A stretch of DNA of 64,000 bases from Parvimonas sp. oral taxon 110 str. F0139 (lineage in GTDB: Bacteria > Bacillota > Clostridia > Tissierellales > Peptoniphilaceae). Positions 1 through 13,845 of this stretch are shown here, one piece after another. Numbering within the stretch: position 1 is the first letter of the stretch; the number at the start of each line of letters is the position of its first letter. A model generated the notes under the pieces. That model searched no databases. It was not told the origin of the DNA and worked only from the letters and a program-made list of their open reading frames with translations. The stretch lies in assembly GCF_000214475.1 (NCBI RefSeq), contig NZ_AFII01000002.1, positions 1 to 64,000 of the forward strand. Reading direction: 5' to 3'. The translations under genes were made by a program, and so were the position numbers.

Positions 1-43
1 ATTTCTGTTTAAAACCCTTACAACTAAAAGAGTATATATTTCT

Positions 44-2941
<2,898 letters not shown>

Positions 2942-2974
2942 AGAAATATATTTCTCTTTAATTGTCAGGTTTCT

Positions 2975-3050
2975 TGGTGGAGATGAGGAGATTCGAACTC
3001 CTGACCCCCTGCTTGCAAGGCAGGTGCTCTCCCAACTGAGCTACACCCCC
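2975..3050 (-). tRNA. tRNA-Ala (anticodon UGC)
   Basis: A 76-nt tRNA sits in the 16S-23S spacer. The minus strand starts GGGGGTGTAGCTCAG and ends with an encoded CCA. The anticodon loop CTTGCAA carries TGC. The acceptor stem contains the G3:U70 wobble pair, the classic identity element of alanine tRNA, which confirms the amino acid. It would be released by processing of the rRNA precursor. It is the only tRNA I can see in the window. Confidence 0.97.
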
Positions 3051-3239
3051 AAAAATTTTACGACAGTAAAAAATATTTTGGGGGTTTTGCGTGCCCCTTT
3101 TTCTTTTATACTATCATTTTGGTATTATCTTTTAGTTAGCCTTACAGCTTTTGGTTTAAAATTAAAATTTTAAAAAAATATGAACCAACCATATAGTGAT
3201 AAAACTAAGAACTTTAATTGAACTGTCGTTCTTTGTACT

Positions 3240-4772
<1,533 letters not shown>

Positions 4773-4889
4773 AGTTCGTCTGCTCTCGCTGACTTTTTTA
4801 CACCTAAATTATTGTTTTTCTTTGTACTCTCAAAGTTTTTATCACTGTTTACTTTTCTTGGTTCGTGTCACTCTTGTTGCGACCTTAAT

Positions 4890-4918
4890 ATTATATCACC
4901 ATTGTTTTCGTTTGTCAA
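4890..4918 (-). promoter_or_regulatory. rRNA operon promoter, proximal
   Basis: On the minus strand there is a perfect consensus pair: -35 TTGACA (4913-4918) and -10 TATAAT (4890-4895) with a 17-bp spacer. It lies about 120 bp before mature 16S and reads toward it. Perfect consensus is expected of strong stable-RNA promoters. Confidence 0.9.
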
Positions 4919-4996
4919 CACTTTTTTTATTATTTTTTATGCTTTTAAACTACTCTTTGGTATCTTCCTATCTAGTCCCTTCTTGAGTGCCTTAAC

Positions 4997-5025
4997 ATTA
5001 TATCAGTCTTCCGTCTTTCAGTCAA
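4997..5025 (-). promoter_or_regulatory. rRNA operon promoter, distal
   Basis: This is a second promoter 107 bp upstream of the first. It has -35 TTGACT (5020-5025), a 17-bp spacer and -10 TATAAT (4997-5002). Tandem promoters are common for rRNA operons and allow separate growth-rate control. Confidence 0.82.
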
Positions 5026-5077
5026 TACCTTTTTGTCATATTTTTAGTGTTTTCTTTCTTTTTTTATATTATAATTA

Positions 5078-5542
5078 TTACTTTTTTCGTCCTTTAGTAG
5101 AAATTTTATCTATATTTATTTTTAGTATATGAATTTTTTCAATACTTTTTTCAATATATTTCATTCCTGACTCTATAAAATCAGGAGAATATTTAAACAA
5201 GATTGACTGAATACCCTTATTTTTTTCCTCATCATCAACTATAGAAATTCTTCCAAATACAATTACAGACATATATTTTGTTGAAAATTGGTTTGGTAAT
5301 CTCTCAACTTTATCAACCACTGTAAAAGAAATTTTAGAATTTTCTTCTATATTTTTTAATTTATGTCCACCTTGGTTTGTACAATGAATGTATATAACAT
5401 CATTACAATATGCATAACTCAACGGTATTCCATAAGGTTGATTACAGCTATCAGATGTTGAAAGAATTCCATATTCTCCGTTTTTTAGTAATTCTTTTCC
5501 CTCTTCTACACTTAGTTCTCTATCCTTTCTTCTCATTTCCAT
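5078..5542 (-). CDS. NimA-like pyridoxamine 5'-phosphate oxidase family flavoprotein
   Basis: This is a small flavin-binding split-barrel protein of the Pyridox_ox_2/NimA family. Family members reduce or bind flavin substrates, and some are linked to nitroimidazole resistance. The family opening (MRRKDREL, then EYGILST), the PYGIPLSY strand and the GGHKLKNIEEN segment are visible. I chose the ATG at 5542 because the minus strand has AGAAGGAG seven bases before it; the longer frame to 5584 has no such site. The product is about 154 residues, normal for the family. The gene stands alone just upstream of the rRNA promoters, and no terminator is visible after it. The family is fairly sure; the substrate is unknown. 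Confidence 0.85.
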   Translation of the reverse strand: MEMRRKDRELSVEEGKELLKNGEYGILSTSDSCNQPYGIPLSYAYCNDVIYIHCTNQGGHKLKNIEENSKISFTVVDKVERLPNQFSTKYMSVIVFGRISIVDDEEKNKGIQSILFKYSPDFIESGMKYIEKSIEKIHILKINIDKISTKGRKK

Positions 5543-5785
5543 AAATTTTCTCCTTCTAATTTTTTTAGATAACAAAAAAGACAAGCTTAAAATGGCTCAT
5601 CTTCTCTGTTTTATATCGGAACATTATATGAAAAAGCAACTAAATAAACTCATTATTATATAATCATATAATATTTTTATTTATTTAAGCTTTATATCTA
5701 ATTCCATTATAACATATTTAAAGAATATTTCAACATTTTATTTATATTAATTTTCTATAGATATAAAGTTTATTATAAGATTTTC

Positions 5786-6586
5786 TTATAAGAACTTATC
5801 TTTCATATTTATCCAGTACCAGTTTTCATTGAATACTAATTTATACAATTTAAACCTTGATTTTTTAAATTCAAAGTATGATACATCTGTATAGTCTTTT
5901 TCAATCCCATCAGCAACAAAACTAATTTTTTTGTGTTGATTTTCCAACGGAACTATTTTTAAAGTAGATGTATCAGGAATTACCAATGAATTTGAAATAG
6001 TCCTATAAACTTTTGAAAATATTGGAGCTAATGGTGTTAATTGAAATCCTCTTAATGATGGATGCATAATACTTCCTCCTGCAGACATATTGTAAGCAGT
6101 ACTTCCTGAAGGTGTTGAGATTATTAAACCATCTCCAGCAAATGTTTCAAGATGATTATCGTCTATATAAACATCTAAATGGATTATTTCAGAACTGTTT
6201 GACTTAATAACAAAATCATTTAAACATTTATTAGAAAACACAATATCATTTGTTTTTAAATCACATTCCAATAATCTAATTTTATCAATAATATATTTTT
6301 CTTCTATATAATCATCTATAAATTTTTCTATTTTATCAAAACTAATTTCTTGAAAAAATCCAAGAGTTCCTGTATTTATTCCAACAAAAGGAACTTTCGG
6401 AAAGTCAGAATTGTGTACACCTCTTATAAAAGCTCCGTCTCCACCTATACAAATGCTAAGTTCTGCCTCTTCTCTGAATGTTTCAGAAATTTCAAAGCCT
6501 CTTTTTTCAAATAGTTCTTTTGTCTTGATAAAAGCTTCTAAGGATTTTATATTGTCATTAAAGAAAATATTAATTAATCTTTTCAT
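5786..6586 (-). CDS. nadK: NAD kinase
   Basis: This cytosolic enzyme phosphorylates NAD to NADP using ATP or polyphosphate. The 266-residue product has the diagnostic GGDG (48-51), GINTGTLGF (69-77), a CLND version of the family NE/D motif (about 121-124), GDG (151-153) and TPSGSTAY (158-165). AGGTGA precedes the ATG at a good distance. It stands downstream of the V-ATPase operon but is separated from it by a terminator. An inverted repeat at about 5775-5797 overlaps its stop codon but lacks a strong U-tract. With nadE at 58.1 kb, the window holds two steps of pyridine nucleotide supply. Confidence 0.95.
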   Translation of the reverse strand: MKRLINIFFNDNIKSLEAFIKTKELFEKRGFEISETFREEAELSICIGGDGAFIRGVHNSDFPKVPFVGINTGTLGFFQEISFDKIEKFIDDYIEEKYIIDKIRLLECDLKTNDIVFSNKCLNDFVIKSNSSEIIHLDVYIDDNHLETFAGDGLIISTPSGSTAYNMSAGGSIMHPSLRGFQLTPLAPIFSKVYRTISNSLVIPDTSTLKIVPLENQHKKISFVADGIEKDYTDVSYFEFKKSRFKLYKLVFNENWYWINMKDKFL

Positions 6587-6644
6587 AATTTCACCTTTTA
6601 TTTTAATCTATTAAATTAATTTTAACACATTAAACATATATAAG

Positions 6645-6672
6645 CAAGAAAAAAGGAGCTTTTGCTCCTTTA
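6645..6672 (-). terminator. terminator of V-ATPase operon
   Basis: The minus strand forms a hairpin AAAGGAGC-AAAA-GCTCCTTT followed directly by more T residues. It lies immediately after the last V-ATPase gene (subunit D). Confidence 0.9.
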
Positions 6673-6675
6673 ATA

Positions 6676-7293
6676 CTACACATTTTTCTTTTTCTTAATC
6701 TTTTTTAATCTATAAAAATCTTCTCTTTCTTTTTCTTCGAGAACCTCTGATATATATTTTTCAGTTTCTTCAAGATTTGGAATTTGAATTTTATCTAAAG
6801 CATTTGCCCTTTTTTGATTCTTTTTTATTTCTATAGACAATTTATAAACTGTATTTTCAGTCTCCGCAAGTCTATATACAAGTCTTTTGATTTTTTGAAA
6901 CATTTTTATAGCCTCATCAATTGCGGGGCTTGTCATGTACATTCCATAATGAGGTCTTAATGTTCCATGCTCATATTTTACACTTGGAACATCAAGTCCC
7001 ATAATAGATTTATAAGAAATTTCAAAATTTTCTGACTTATCTATTGATAAGGAAATGTCTTGCACATTCATAACTCCCATAGTTATATTTGCTTCTTCTA
7101 ATGTTGAATATGCCTTTTCAAATAGTACTTTTACATCTTCTTGAATTTCTTTTGCCTTTTCAATTTGTTGCATCATTTCTTTTATTAGTACAGTTCTTTT
7201 TTTATCTATTAGATTATAGCCTACCTTAGATAATTTTAAATCCTGTTTGATTTTTAATAGATTTGACTTTGTAGGAGCAATATTTTGAATCAT
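6676..7293 (-). CDS. ntpD: V-type ATPase subunit D
   Basis: This is the central rotor stalk of the V-type ATPase, which couples rotation of the A/B head to the membrane ring. The protein starts with the family signature IAPTKSNLLKIK, has long coiled-coil N- and C-terminal helices, and ends in a basic KKIKKKKNV tail. I chose the internal ATG at 7293 because GAAGGTGG stands just before it; the frame opens at 7308. The length of about 205 residues is normal. It is the last gene of the operon and is followed by a strong terminator. Confidence 0.93.
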   Translation of the reverse strand: MIQNIAPTKSNLLKIKQDLKLSKVGYNLIDKKRTVLIKEMMQQIEKAKEIQEDVKVLFEKAYSTLEEANITMGVMNVQDISLSIDKSENFEISYKSIMGLDVPSVKYEHGTLRPHYGMYMTSPAIDEAIKMFQKIKRLVYRLAETENTVYKLSIEIKKNQKRANALDKIQIPNLEETEKYISEVLEEKEREDFYRLKKIKKKKNV

Positions 7294-7294
7294 A

Positions 7295-8665
7295 TTACCA
7301 CCTTCCATATTTTTCTATATATTTACTTTCCAATCTGTCTAGTTCAATTTTAGGGAATAGTTTGAATAAATCCCAAGCAATATCAAGTGATTCTTCAATA
7401 GTTCTGGATTCATCAAAGTTTTGGTTTAAAAAGTTTTGTTCAAATTCCCTACCGAATTCCATATAAATTTTATCTATTTCTGTTAAATCATCTTCCCCAA
7501 TTATTTGTGATAGCGAACGAACTTCTATAACCTTTGAATAAAGAGCAAATAACTGAGATTGTACTTGATCATGATCTTCTCTTGTATATCCATCTCCAAT
7601 ACCATCTTTCATAAGTCTTGACAATGAAGGCAAAATATTTACAGGTGGATAAATATTCTTTTGGAATAATTCCCTTGATAAAACTATTTGTCCTTCAGTA
7701 ATAAAACCTGTAAGGTCAGGAATTGGATGTGTTATATCATCATTAGGCATTGTTAATATAGGAATTAAAGTAATTGAACCTTTCTTTCCCTTCACCATTC
7801 CTGCTCTTTCATATAATGTAGAAAGATCTGAATACAAATATCCAGGATATCCCTTTCTACTAGGAACTTCTTCTCTTGCAGAAGAAATTTCTCTTAAAGC
7901 CTCTGCATAACTTGTAATATCAGTCATAACTACTAAAATATGCATTCCTTCTTCAAAGGCAAGATATTCTGCAGCAGTTAATGCAGTTCTAGGTGTTGAA
8001 ATTCTTTCAACAATTGGTGCATCAGCAAGATTTATATATGAAACAACTCTGGATGATGCTCCTGATTCTTCAAATGCACTTTTAAAGAATTCATAATCAT
8101 CATATTTAATTCCCATTCCTGCAAATACTATCGCAAATTTGTCATCAGAATTTTTTAATTTGGATTGTCTGACGATTTGAGCCGCTAATGCATTATGTGT
8201 CAAACCATTTGATGAAAATATAGGAAGTTTTTGTCCTCTAATTAAAGTAGTAAGAGTATCAATAGCTGAAATTCCAGTTTCCAAATAATCTCTTGGATAT
8301 TCTCTTGCAACGGGATTCATAGGTCTTCCATTTACATTATATTTTTTCTCTGAAATAATATAATCTCCATTGTCAATTGGTTCTCCTACACCATTAAAAG
8401 TTCTTCCTAAAATATCTTTACTAAGACAAATTTCAAGTGGAGTTCCTGTAAAAGTAACAGCGGAATTTTGTGTTGAAATTCCAGTTGTACCTTCAAAAAC
8501 TTGAGCAATCACCTTATCTCCTTGAATTCTAACAACCTTGGCTCTTCTTCTTTCACTTCCATCTATTACTATATCCATCATTTCATCATAGCTGACATTA
8601 TCTACACCTTTAAGCACAATCAAAGGTCCATCTATTTTTTCTAGTTTTAAATATTGTCTTTGCAT
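7295..8665 (-). CDS. ntpB: V-type ATPase subunit B (non-catalytic)
   Basis: This is the regulatory nucleotide-binding subunit of the A3B3 head. The product of about 456 residues carries the B-family features [34 protein letters not shown] and [25 protein letters not shown] text (here [13 protein letters not shown]). It has no GxxxxGKT P-loop, as expected for B. AGGTGA precedes the ATG at 8665; the frame opens earlier with a GTG right after the stop of subunit A. The spacing of one or two bases to its neighbours implies translational coupling. Confidence 0.95.
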   Translation of the reverse strand: MQRQYLKLEKIDGPLIVLKGVDNVSYDEMMDIVIDGSERRRAKVVRIQGDKVIAQVFEGTTGISTQNSAVTFTGTPLEICLSKDILGRTFNGVGEPIDNGDYIISEKKYNVNGRPMNPVAREYPRDYLETGISAIDTLTTLIRGQKLPIFSSNGLTHNALAAQIVRQSKLKNSDDKFAIVFAGMGIKYDDYEFFKSAFEESGASSRVVSYINLADAPIVERISTPRTALTAAEYLAFEEGMHILVVMTDITSYAEALREISSAREEVPSRKGYPGYLYSDLSTLYERAGMVKGKKGSITLIPILTMPNDDITHPIPDLTGFITEGQIVLSRELFQKNIYPPVNILPSLSRLMKDGIGDGYTREDHDQVQSQLFALYSKVIEVRSLSQIIGEDDLTEIDKIYMEFGREFEQNFLNQNFDESRTIEESLDIAWDLFKLFPKIELDRLESKYIEKYGRW

Positions 8666-8674
8666 AATTATCAC

Positions 8675-10450
8675 CTACTCTCCCTGATTTTCGTCTATCA
8701 AAGCAGTATAATAGCTATTGATTTTTGCATTTAACTTTTCAAATGCTTCATCATAGTTTTCATTTGGAATATTATATTTCATCTTAATAACTTCTTCAAA
8801 TAAATCATCATTTTTTATACGAGTAAGGGCAACTTGTTGTTTTACAGCTAAAGTACAATTCATATATAAATTATCTATTACTTTTAACATTTCAAATTGT
8901 TTTTTTAAAGGAACATAACTGTCTGTTTCATGCATTGCATTTTGTTGTAAAAATCCCTTTTTTAAAACTTTTGCTATTTCTATAACAATTCTTTGGTCAT
9001 TTGGTAAAACATCCTCTCCAACTAATTGAACAATTTGATTTAATTTATTATCTTCTGAAAGAAGTTCCATCATCTTTGCTCTTAATTTTAAAAGTTCAGG
9101 AGATACATTTTCATCATAATATTCTTTAATCAATGTAGTATAACCACTATAACTTGTAAGATAGTTTACAGCAGGATAGTGTCTTATATATGCTAAATTC
9201 TTATCCAAACCTATAAAGGCTGAAACAAATCTTTTAGTGTTTTCAGTTACCGGTTCAGAGAAATCTCCACCCGGTGGAGAAACTGCACCAATTACTGTAA
9301 TTGAACCTTCTCTTTTGGAAAGAGTTTCAACATAACCCGCTCTTTCATAAAATTGTGCAATTCTTGAAGGAAGATATGCCGGATATCCTTCTTCTGCAGG
9401 CATTTCTTCAAGTCTTCCAGAAATTTCTCTTAACGCTTCTGCCCATCTTGAAGTTGAGTCAGCCATTATTGCAACATGGTAACCCATATCTCTATAATAC
9501 TCTGCAATAGTTATTCCAGTATAGATTGAAGCTTCACGAGCAGCAACTGGCATATTTGAAGTATTTGCTATTAAAATTGTTCTTTCCATAAGCGGTTTTG
9601 AAGTTCTTGGGTCAATTAACTTTGGAAATTCTTCAAGAACATCTGTCATTTCATTACCACGTTCTCCACAGCCGATATAAACTATAATATCAGCATCAGA
9701 CCATTTTGCAAGTTGATGTTGAGTCATAGTTTTTCCTGTACCAAATCCACCCGGAAGTGCTGAAGTTCCTCCTTTTGCTATTGGAAAGAAAACATCAAGT
9801 ACTCTTTGTCCTGTTACTAAAGGTCTTGAAATTGGCATTCTCACATCTATTGGACGTGGTATTCTTACAGGCCATTGATGATACATTTTTAAATTATGAA
9901 TTTTTCCATCTTCATCTTTTATTGTTACTAAATCAGTTTCTAAATTATATTTTCCTGATGGTAAAGCTTCAATTACTTCACCACTAACAGTTGGTGGAAC
10001 TAAAATTTTATGTTCTATAAAACTTGTTTCTTGAGTTGTTGCAAAAATTTCTCCTGCAGATAATTTATCACCAACTTTAACAAGCATTTCAACATCCCAT
10101 TGTTTTTCTTTATCAATGGAAACAAGTCCTATTCCTTCTGCAATAAATTCTCCTGTCATTGAATATATTTTTTCAAGCGGTCTTTGAATACCGTCAAATA
10201 TATTTCCTATAATTCCTGGACCTAATGTTACTGATAGTGGAACATTTGTACTTTCTATAGTTTCTCCAACTTTTAGTCCTTGTGTTTCTTCGTAAACTTG
10301 TATAGTTGCTATATCTTCGTCAATAGATATGATTTCTCCAATTAGCTTTTTATCTCCAACCAAAACCATATCTCTAACTTTGTAAATTCCCATGCTGTCT
10401 GCTTTAACAACAGGACCATTTATATCAATTATTTTAGGTATATTATACAT
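8675..10450 (-). CDS. ntpA: V-type ATPase subunit A (catalytic)
   Basis: This is the catalytic subunit of the V-type rotary ATPase, which hydrolyses ATP to pump H+ or Na+ (or the reverse). The V/A-type P-loop GGFGTGKT is at about residues 234-241, followed by the GERGNEM segment. The about 90-residue non-homologous insert typical of A subunits is present before the P-loop (roughly 115-195). The start at 10450 is set by GAGGAGAAAGGTA before the ATG; the frame itself opens at 10465. The length of 591 residues is normal. It lies between E and B with short gaps. Confidence 0.96.
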   Translation of the reverse strand: MYNIPKIIDINGPVVKADSMGIYKVRDMVLVGDKKLIGEIISIDEDIATIQVYEETQGLKVGETIESTNVPLSVTLGPGIIGNIFDGIQRPLEKIYSMTGEFIAEGIGLVSIDKEKQWDVEMLVKVGDKLSAGEIFATTQETSFIEHKILVPPTVSGEVIEALPSGKYNLETDLVTIKDEDGKIHNLKMYHQWPVRIPRPIDVRMPISRPLVTGQRVLDVFFPIAKGGTSALPGGFGTGKTMTQHQLAKWSDADIIVYIGCGERGNEMTDVLEEFPKLIDPRTSKPLMERTILIANTSNMPVAAREASIYTGITIAEYYRDMGYHVAIMADSTSRWAEALREISGRLEEMPAEEGYPAYLPSRIAQFYERAGYVETLSKREGSITVIGAVSPPGGDFSEPVTENTKRFVSAFIGLDKNLAYIRHYPAVNYLTSYSGYTTLIKEYYDENVSPELLKLRAKMMELLSEDNKLNQIVQLVGEDVLPNDQRIVIEIAKVLKKGFLQQNAMHETDSYVPLKKQFEMLKVIDNLYMNCTLAVKQQVALTRIKNDDLFEEVIKMKYNIPNENYDEAFEKLNAKINSYYTALIDENQGE

Positions 10451-10477
10451 TACCTTTCTCCTCATTACAATTATTAA

Positions 10478-11080
10478 CTAATTGTTTATTCCTAATTCTT
10501 TTTTCAACTTAGCTAAAATCTTTTGGTATTTTGTTGTCAACAGAAAATCTAGTGAATAATTCAATCTATATGTTTTTTCCACATTTTCTATTTCAAAACC
10601 TCCAACTTTTATATCAAGACTTTTTTCAACCTTGATATCTCCTAAGACATTTTTTACTATTTCCTTATCTCTTTCAAAACTTTTTTCATAAACATAAACA
10701 ATATCATTAGAATTTATTTCTGACTTCACATTTTTTAATGTGTTTTTTAAATATTCTTCACCTTTTTCAGTCATATATAAGGTATTTAATTCTTCTTTTA
10801 GAGCTTTAAAAAATTCATCGTAAATTTCTTTATTCGTATTTAAAATGATATCTTGTCCTTCTTTTAAAGTCTTTGAACGAATTTTATCTGTCTTATTTTC
10901 AAGTTTTGTTCTATATTCTCTCTTTAATTTTTCAATTTCTTCATATTTTTTAGCTTTATATTCTGTAATTAATCTTTCAGTTTCAGAAGCAATTTTTTTC
11001 AACTCTTCATCATACTTTTCATCAATTTCTTCATTTAGTATTCTTTTGAATGACTCTATCTTATCTTCAATTGTTATCAT
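10478..11080 (-). CDS. ntpE: V-type ATPase subunit E
   Basis: This is the peripheral-stalk subunit that ties the catalytic head to the stator. The product of 200 residues has a long charged N-terminal coiled coil (about 1-100, rich in E, K and R) and a globular C-terminal half that ends in the family-like SLDFLLTTKYQKILAKLKKELG stretch in shortened form. AAGGAG lies seven bases before the ATG. It lies between F and A. Assignment rests on size, coiled coil and position more than on a single motif. Confidence 0.88.
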   Translation of the reverse strand: MITIEDKIESFKRILNEEIDEKYDEELKKIASETERLITEYKAKKYEEIEKLKREYRTKLENKTDKIRSKTLKEGQDIILNTNKEIYDEFFKALKEELNTLYMTEKGEEYLKNTLKNVKSEINSNDIVYVYEKSFERDKEIVKNVLGDIKVEKSLDIKVGGFEIENVEKTYRLNYSLDFLLTTKYQKILAKLKKELGINN

Positions 11081-11091
11081 AAGATTTCTCC

Positions 11092-11400
11092 TTAAATATT
11101 AATTCCTATTGATTCGTTTATATAGTTTGTAATGAAATTTGGATCTCTTTTCAAACCTGTTCTATCCGGTATCTCAACTATAAGTGGAAAAGTATTTTTT
11201 AATTTAACTTCCATAACTTCTTCGCTAATAAGGTTAAAAATATTTTCAGTTAAAATTAAAATTCCAATTTCCTTATTATTTAGACAATCATTAAATTCTT
11301 CCAAAGCCTCTTCCCTAGTCTTTAAAACAACTCCAGTTATACCGGCTAATCTCATTCCTACAAGTGTATCTGTATTATCAGATATAAGATAACTTATCAT
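11092..11400 (-). CDS. ntpG: V-type ATPase subunit F
   Basis: This is a small rotor-stalk subunit that binds subunit D and can regulate coupling. The 102-residue protein has the Rossmann-like F-subunit pattern: DNTDTLVGMRLAGI near the start, EIGILILTENIF in the middle and PLIVEIPDR toward the end. AGGAG precedes the ATG. In Enterococcus naming this is NtpG. It is ten bases after K and twelve before E, so clearly in the operon. Confidence 0.92.
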   Translation of the reverse strand: MISYLISDNTDTLVGMRLAGITGVVLKTREEALEEFNDCLNNKEIGILILTENIFNLISEEVMEVKLKNTFPLIVEIPDRTGLKRDPNFITNYINESIGINI

Positions 11401-11409
11401 AGAATTCTC

Positions 11410-11832
11410 CTAAACTCTTTGTAAAATCATAATTGAAATTATAAGACCGTAAATAGCAATACCTTCTGCAAGTCCAAGAATAATAAGTGTTTTACCTAAA
11501 ATTGAAGAATCTTCTGAAACTGCACCAATTGCTGCTGAACCTGCTTGACCAACACCTATTCCAGTGCCAATTGCTGCAAGACCAGTTGATAAAGCAGCTG
11601 CTAAATATCCCATTCCACTCGCTGAACTTGCTGTTTTTTGTGTGGTTTCAGCTGCAAATGCAATATCCGGAATAAGTCCCATTAAAAATAAAGCTAAAAT
11701 TGAAACGACATTAATCGCTATTGCCTTTTTTAACCCTGATTTTGTAGTTTTCTTTCCTTTTCTTAAATAAGATATACCTGTTAAAATAGTTGTTCCTATT
11801 CCTAATGTTATTAATAATAAAGTAATTTTCAT
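11410..11832 (-). CDS. ntpK: V-type ATPase subunit K (membrane rotor ring)
   Basis: This proteolipid forms the ion-carrying ring. The 140-residue protein has an N-terminal membrane helix, a second hydrophobic segment ending PDIAFA, and a C-terminal hairpin. The hairpin's last helix carries the ion-binding glutamate in GLAEGIAIYG (E123). The first hairpin helix contains GVGQAGSAAIGAVSED. Clostridial V-type K subunits have this single-hairpin form, unlike the duplicated four-helix NtpK of Enterococcus. Whether it carries Na+ or H+ cannot be decided safely by eye. AGGAGG precedes the ATG. Confidence 0.94.
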   Translation of the reverse strand: MKITLLLITLGIGTTILTGISYLRKGKKTTKSGLKKAIAINVVSILALFLMGLIPDIAFAAETTQKTASSASGMGYLAAALSTGLAAIGTGIGVGQAGSAAIGAVSEDSSILGKTLIILGLAEGIAIYGLIISIMILQRV

Positions 11833-11842
11833 ATTTTCCCTC

Positions 11843-13825
11843 CTAAATTTCTTCTTTTAATTCTACTCTTAATGGTTCATAATTTATTCCTTCTCCATTA
11901 AAATATTTACTGAATAATTCATAATATTCCAATCTTATTGCTTGAATGAAAACTATTAGTCCTTCAAGGCAAACAATAAATATATTTCCTAAAACAATCA
12001 TAAATATATTTCCAATACTTGAACCCAGCATTTGTCCTAAAGCGTGAAATGCCATAAAAAGTCCGACATGGTTAATCGCAAAAGCTCCAACTCTTATAAA
12101 AGAAAGAGTATTTGAAAAGAATCCCATAACAGTTTCAAACATTTCAAACCCACTTTCAACAGGAGAAAATTCTTCCCTTTCTTCTGTCTTACTAATTATC
12201 GGAACCAGTTTTGGCTTCATAAACATCAACGTTGAAGTTACAACCAAAACTACAACACTTACTATTGTAATCATTGAAGATACATTTACACTTACATAAT
12301 TTTTTAACAAAACAGTATTTAAAACAATTACTATAAATGAGATATAGAATAAAAATCCTGATAATCCATTTTTATCAAAAAATAATTTTCCAAATTCTCT
12401 TCTCATCTTTAAGTTTCTAAAGTTGATAATATATGCAATTAATATCATTAAAATACCAAGTCCAATTGTTGCGACAAGTATTGTGTTAATATCATTCATC
12501 GGCCTTATAATTAAAGCTGGAATTAATTCTTCAATTCCAAAAACACTTCCATATACAAATCCGAAAAACATTGATGAAAATCCAATTCTTTGAATAATTT
12601 TAGCAATAACACCAAGCTTTTTTGATAATAACAATCCTGCTATTACAAAAATTAAACCCTGTCCTACATCTCCAAACATCATTCCGAATAAAAGTAAATA
12701 TGTTATTGCAAAAAATGGTGTTGGATCCGTTTCTTTATAATCTGGAATTGAATACATCTTTACCAATGCTTCAAAAGGTCTTAAAATAAAATTATTTTTT
12801 AACTTTGTTGGTATCTTAAATTTTGAAGGAATTTCATTATCATCTTCAAAATATATCAAAGCACTTTCAGAAACTTTTTCTACTGAATTCTTTATACTTT
12901 CAACTTTAGATTCAGGAACAAAAGCGCTTAATAAAATAAAATTTTTGCTTTCTGCAATATGTCCTTCAAGTTCCTCAATCTTTTCAATAATTTTATATCT
13001 ATAATAGAAACCTAAAATATCTTGCAAATATTTATCCTTAAATTCAGCCTTTTCCTTTAAAATTTCATCTTGTTCTCTTTCTAAACTTTCCAATTCAGCA
13101 TTTTTATTCTTTATAAAATCCTTAAAAGAAATATCTACATTAGGAAGTTCAATTCTATCAAAGGACAAAGAACGAATAAAATATTTTGTGTCTTTTGCAT
13201 AAACAGAAGGAGTAAAGATTATGACAGTTTCGCCATAATTACTAGTTCCTAAATGCACAACTATTCCCTTAATATTTTCATAATTTGCCTTTAATTTTAT
13301 CCAAGAATTTTTTGAAATTTCTCCCATATCAAAATTAATATGTTTTAAATTATAAAACTCAGATATTTTCATATCACTATCAGAAAAATATTCAACAGCA
13401 TTTAATAATATTTTAATTTCTGCTCTCTTTTTTCTATTCTCATCTTCCCTAGTCTTTATTGAAGAAGATTTCAAAGATATATCATCTAATAATTTAAGTT
13501 TTTCACTATAATTTAAATTCTTTAAATCATTTAAAGTAACATCATCTTCTTTAATGTTAAAGAAATCAAACATCTGATCTAAAAGTTCTTTATATTTTCT
13601 CTTTTTAAAAACTTTTTCTCTATGATATGGTCTTATTTTATCAACAGCAACACCCATATCATTAAAAATTCCTATTTGAGAATCCATATACTTCATTGTG
13701 AAATTTTCTGAATTTCCTGCATTTGTAATATGAATCGAGCCATTCAAAACAATTTCTCTAAGAATACTGTGTGCATCCTGTTTTAAAGCAACGAGATTCA
13801 TCATTTTCATTTTTTCAACAGCCAA
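11843..13825 (-). CDS. ntpI: V-type ATPase subunit I (membrane stator)
   Basis: This subunit forms the ion half-channels and anchors the peripheral stalks. The 660-residue product has a soluble N-terminal half with long coiled coils and a C-terminal half with several membrane helices, including the GMMFGDVGQGL and NTLSFIRVGAFAINHVGL blocks that mark the family. The arginine in SFIRVGAF is the expected channel residue. It appears to start with TTG, with GGGGGTG a few bases before it. It follows C, an unusual order. Confidence 0.94.
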   Translation of the reverse strand: MAVEKMKMMNLVALKQDAHSILREIVLNGSIHITNAGNSENFTMKYMDSQIGIFNDMGVAVDKIRPYHREKVFKKRKYKELLDQMFDFFNIKEDDVTLNDLKNLNYSEKLKLLDDISLKSSSIKTREDENRKKRAEIKILLNAVEYFSDSDMKISEFYNLKHINFDMGEISKNSWIKLKANYENIKGIVVHLGTSNYGETVIIFTPSVYAKDTKYFIRSLSFDRIELPNVDISFKDFIKNKNAELESLEREQDEILKEKAEFKDKYLQDILGFYYRYKIIEKIEELEGHIAESKNFILLSAFVPESKVESIKNSVEKVSESALIYFEDDNEIPSKFKIPTKLKNNFILRPFEALVKMYSIPDYKETDPTPFFAITYLLLFGMMFGDVGQGLIFVIAGLLLSKKLGVIAKIIQRIGFSSMFFGFVYGSVFGIEELIPALIIRPMNDINTILVATIGLGILMILIAYIINFRNLKMRREFGKLFFDKNGLSGFLFYISFIVIVLNTVLLKNYVSVNVSSMITIVSVVVLVVTSTLMFMKPKLVPIISKTEEREEFSPVESGFEMFETVMGFFSNTLSFIRVGAFAINHVGLFMAFHALGQMLGSSIGNIFMIVLGNIFIVCLEGLIVFIQAIRLEYYELFSKYFNGEGINYEPLRVELKEEI

Positions 13826-13845
13826 TTTAGCACCCCCTAACTAAA

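Larger units (their letters stand above)
4773..5077 (-). other. rRNA operon leader and promoter region
   Basis: This stretch without a gene holds the two rRNA promoters listed separately and an AT-rich leader of roughly 110 nt ahead of 16S. The leader contains AAAACTTTGA on the minus strand, loosely like a BoxA antitermination site, and one copy of the 12-nt repeat shared with the 16S 3' flank. I see no open reading frame with a ribosome-binding site here. Confidence 0.7.

Noticed and set aside
5585..5785. A small gene or riboswitch between the NimA-like gene and nadK.
   Set aside because: Only AT-rich sequence is seen, with no frame that has a ribosome-binding site and no structured aptamer that I recognise.
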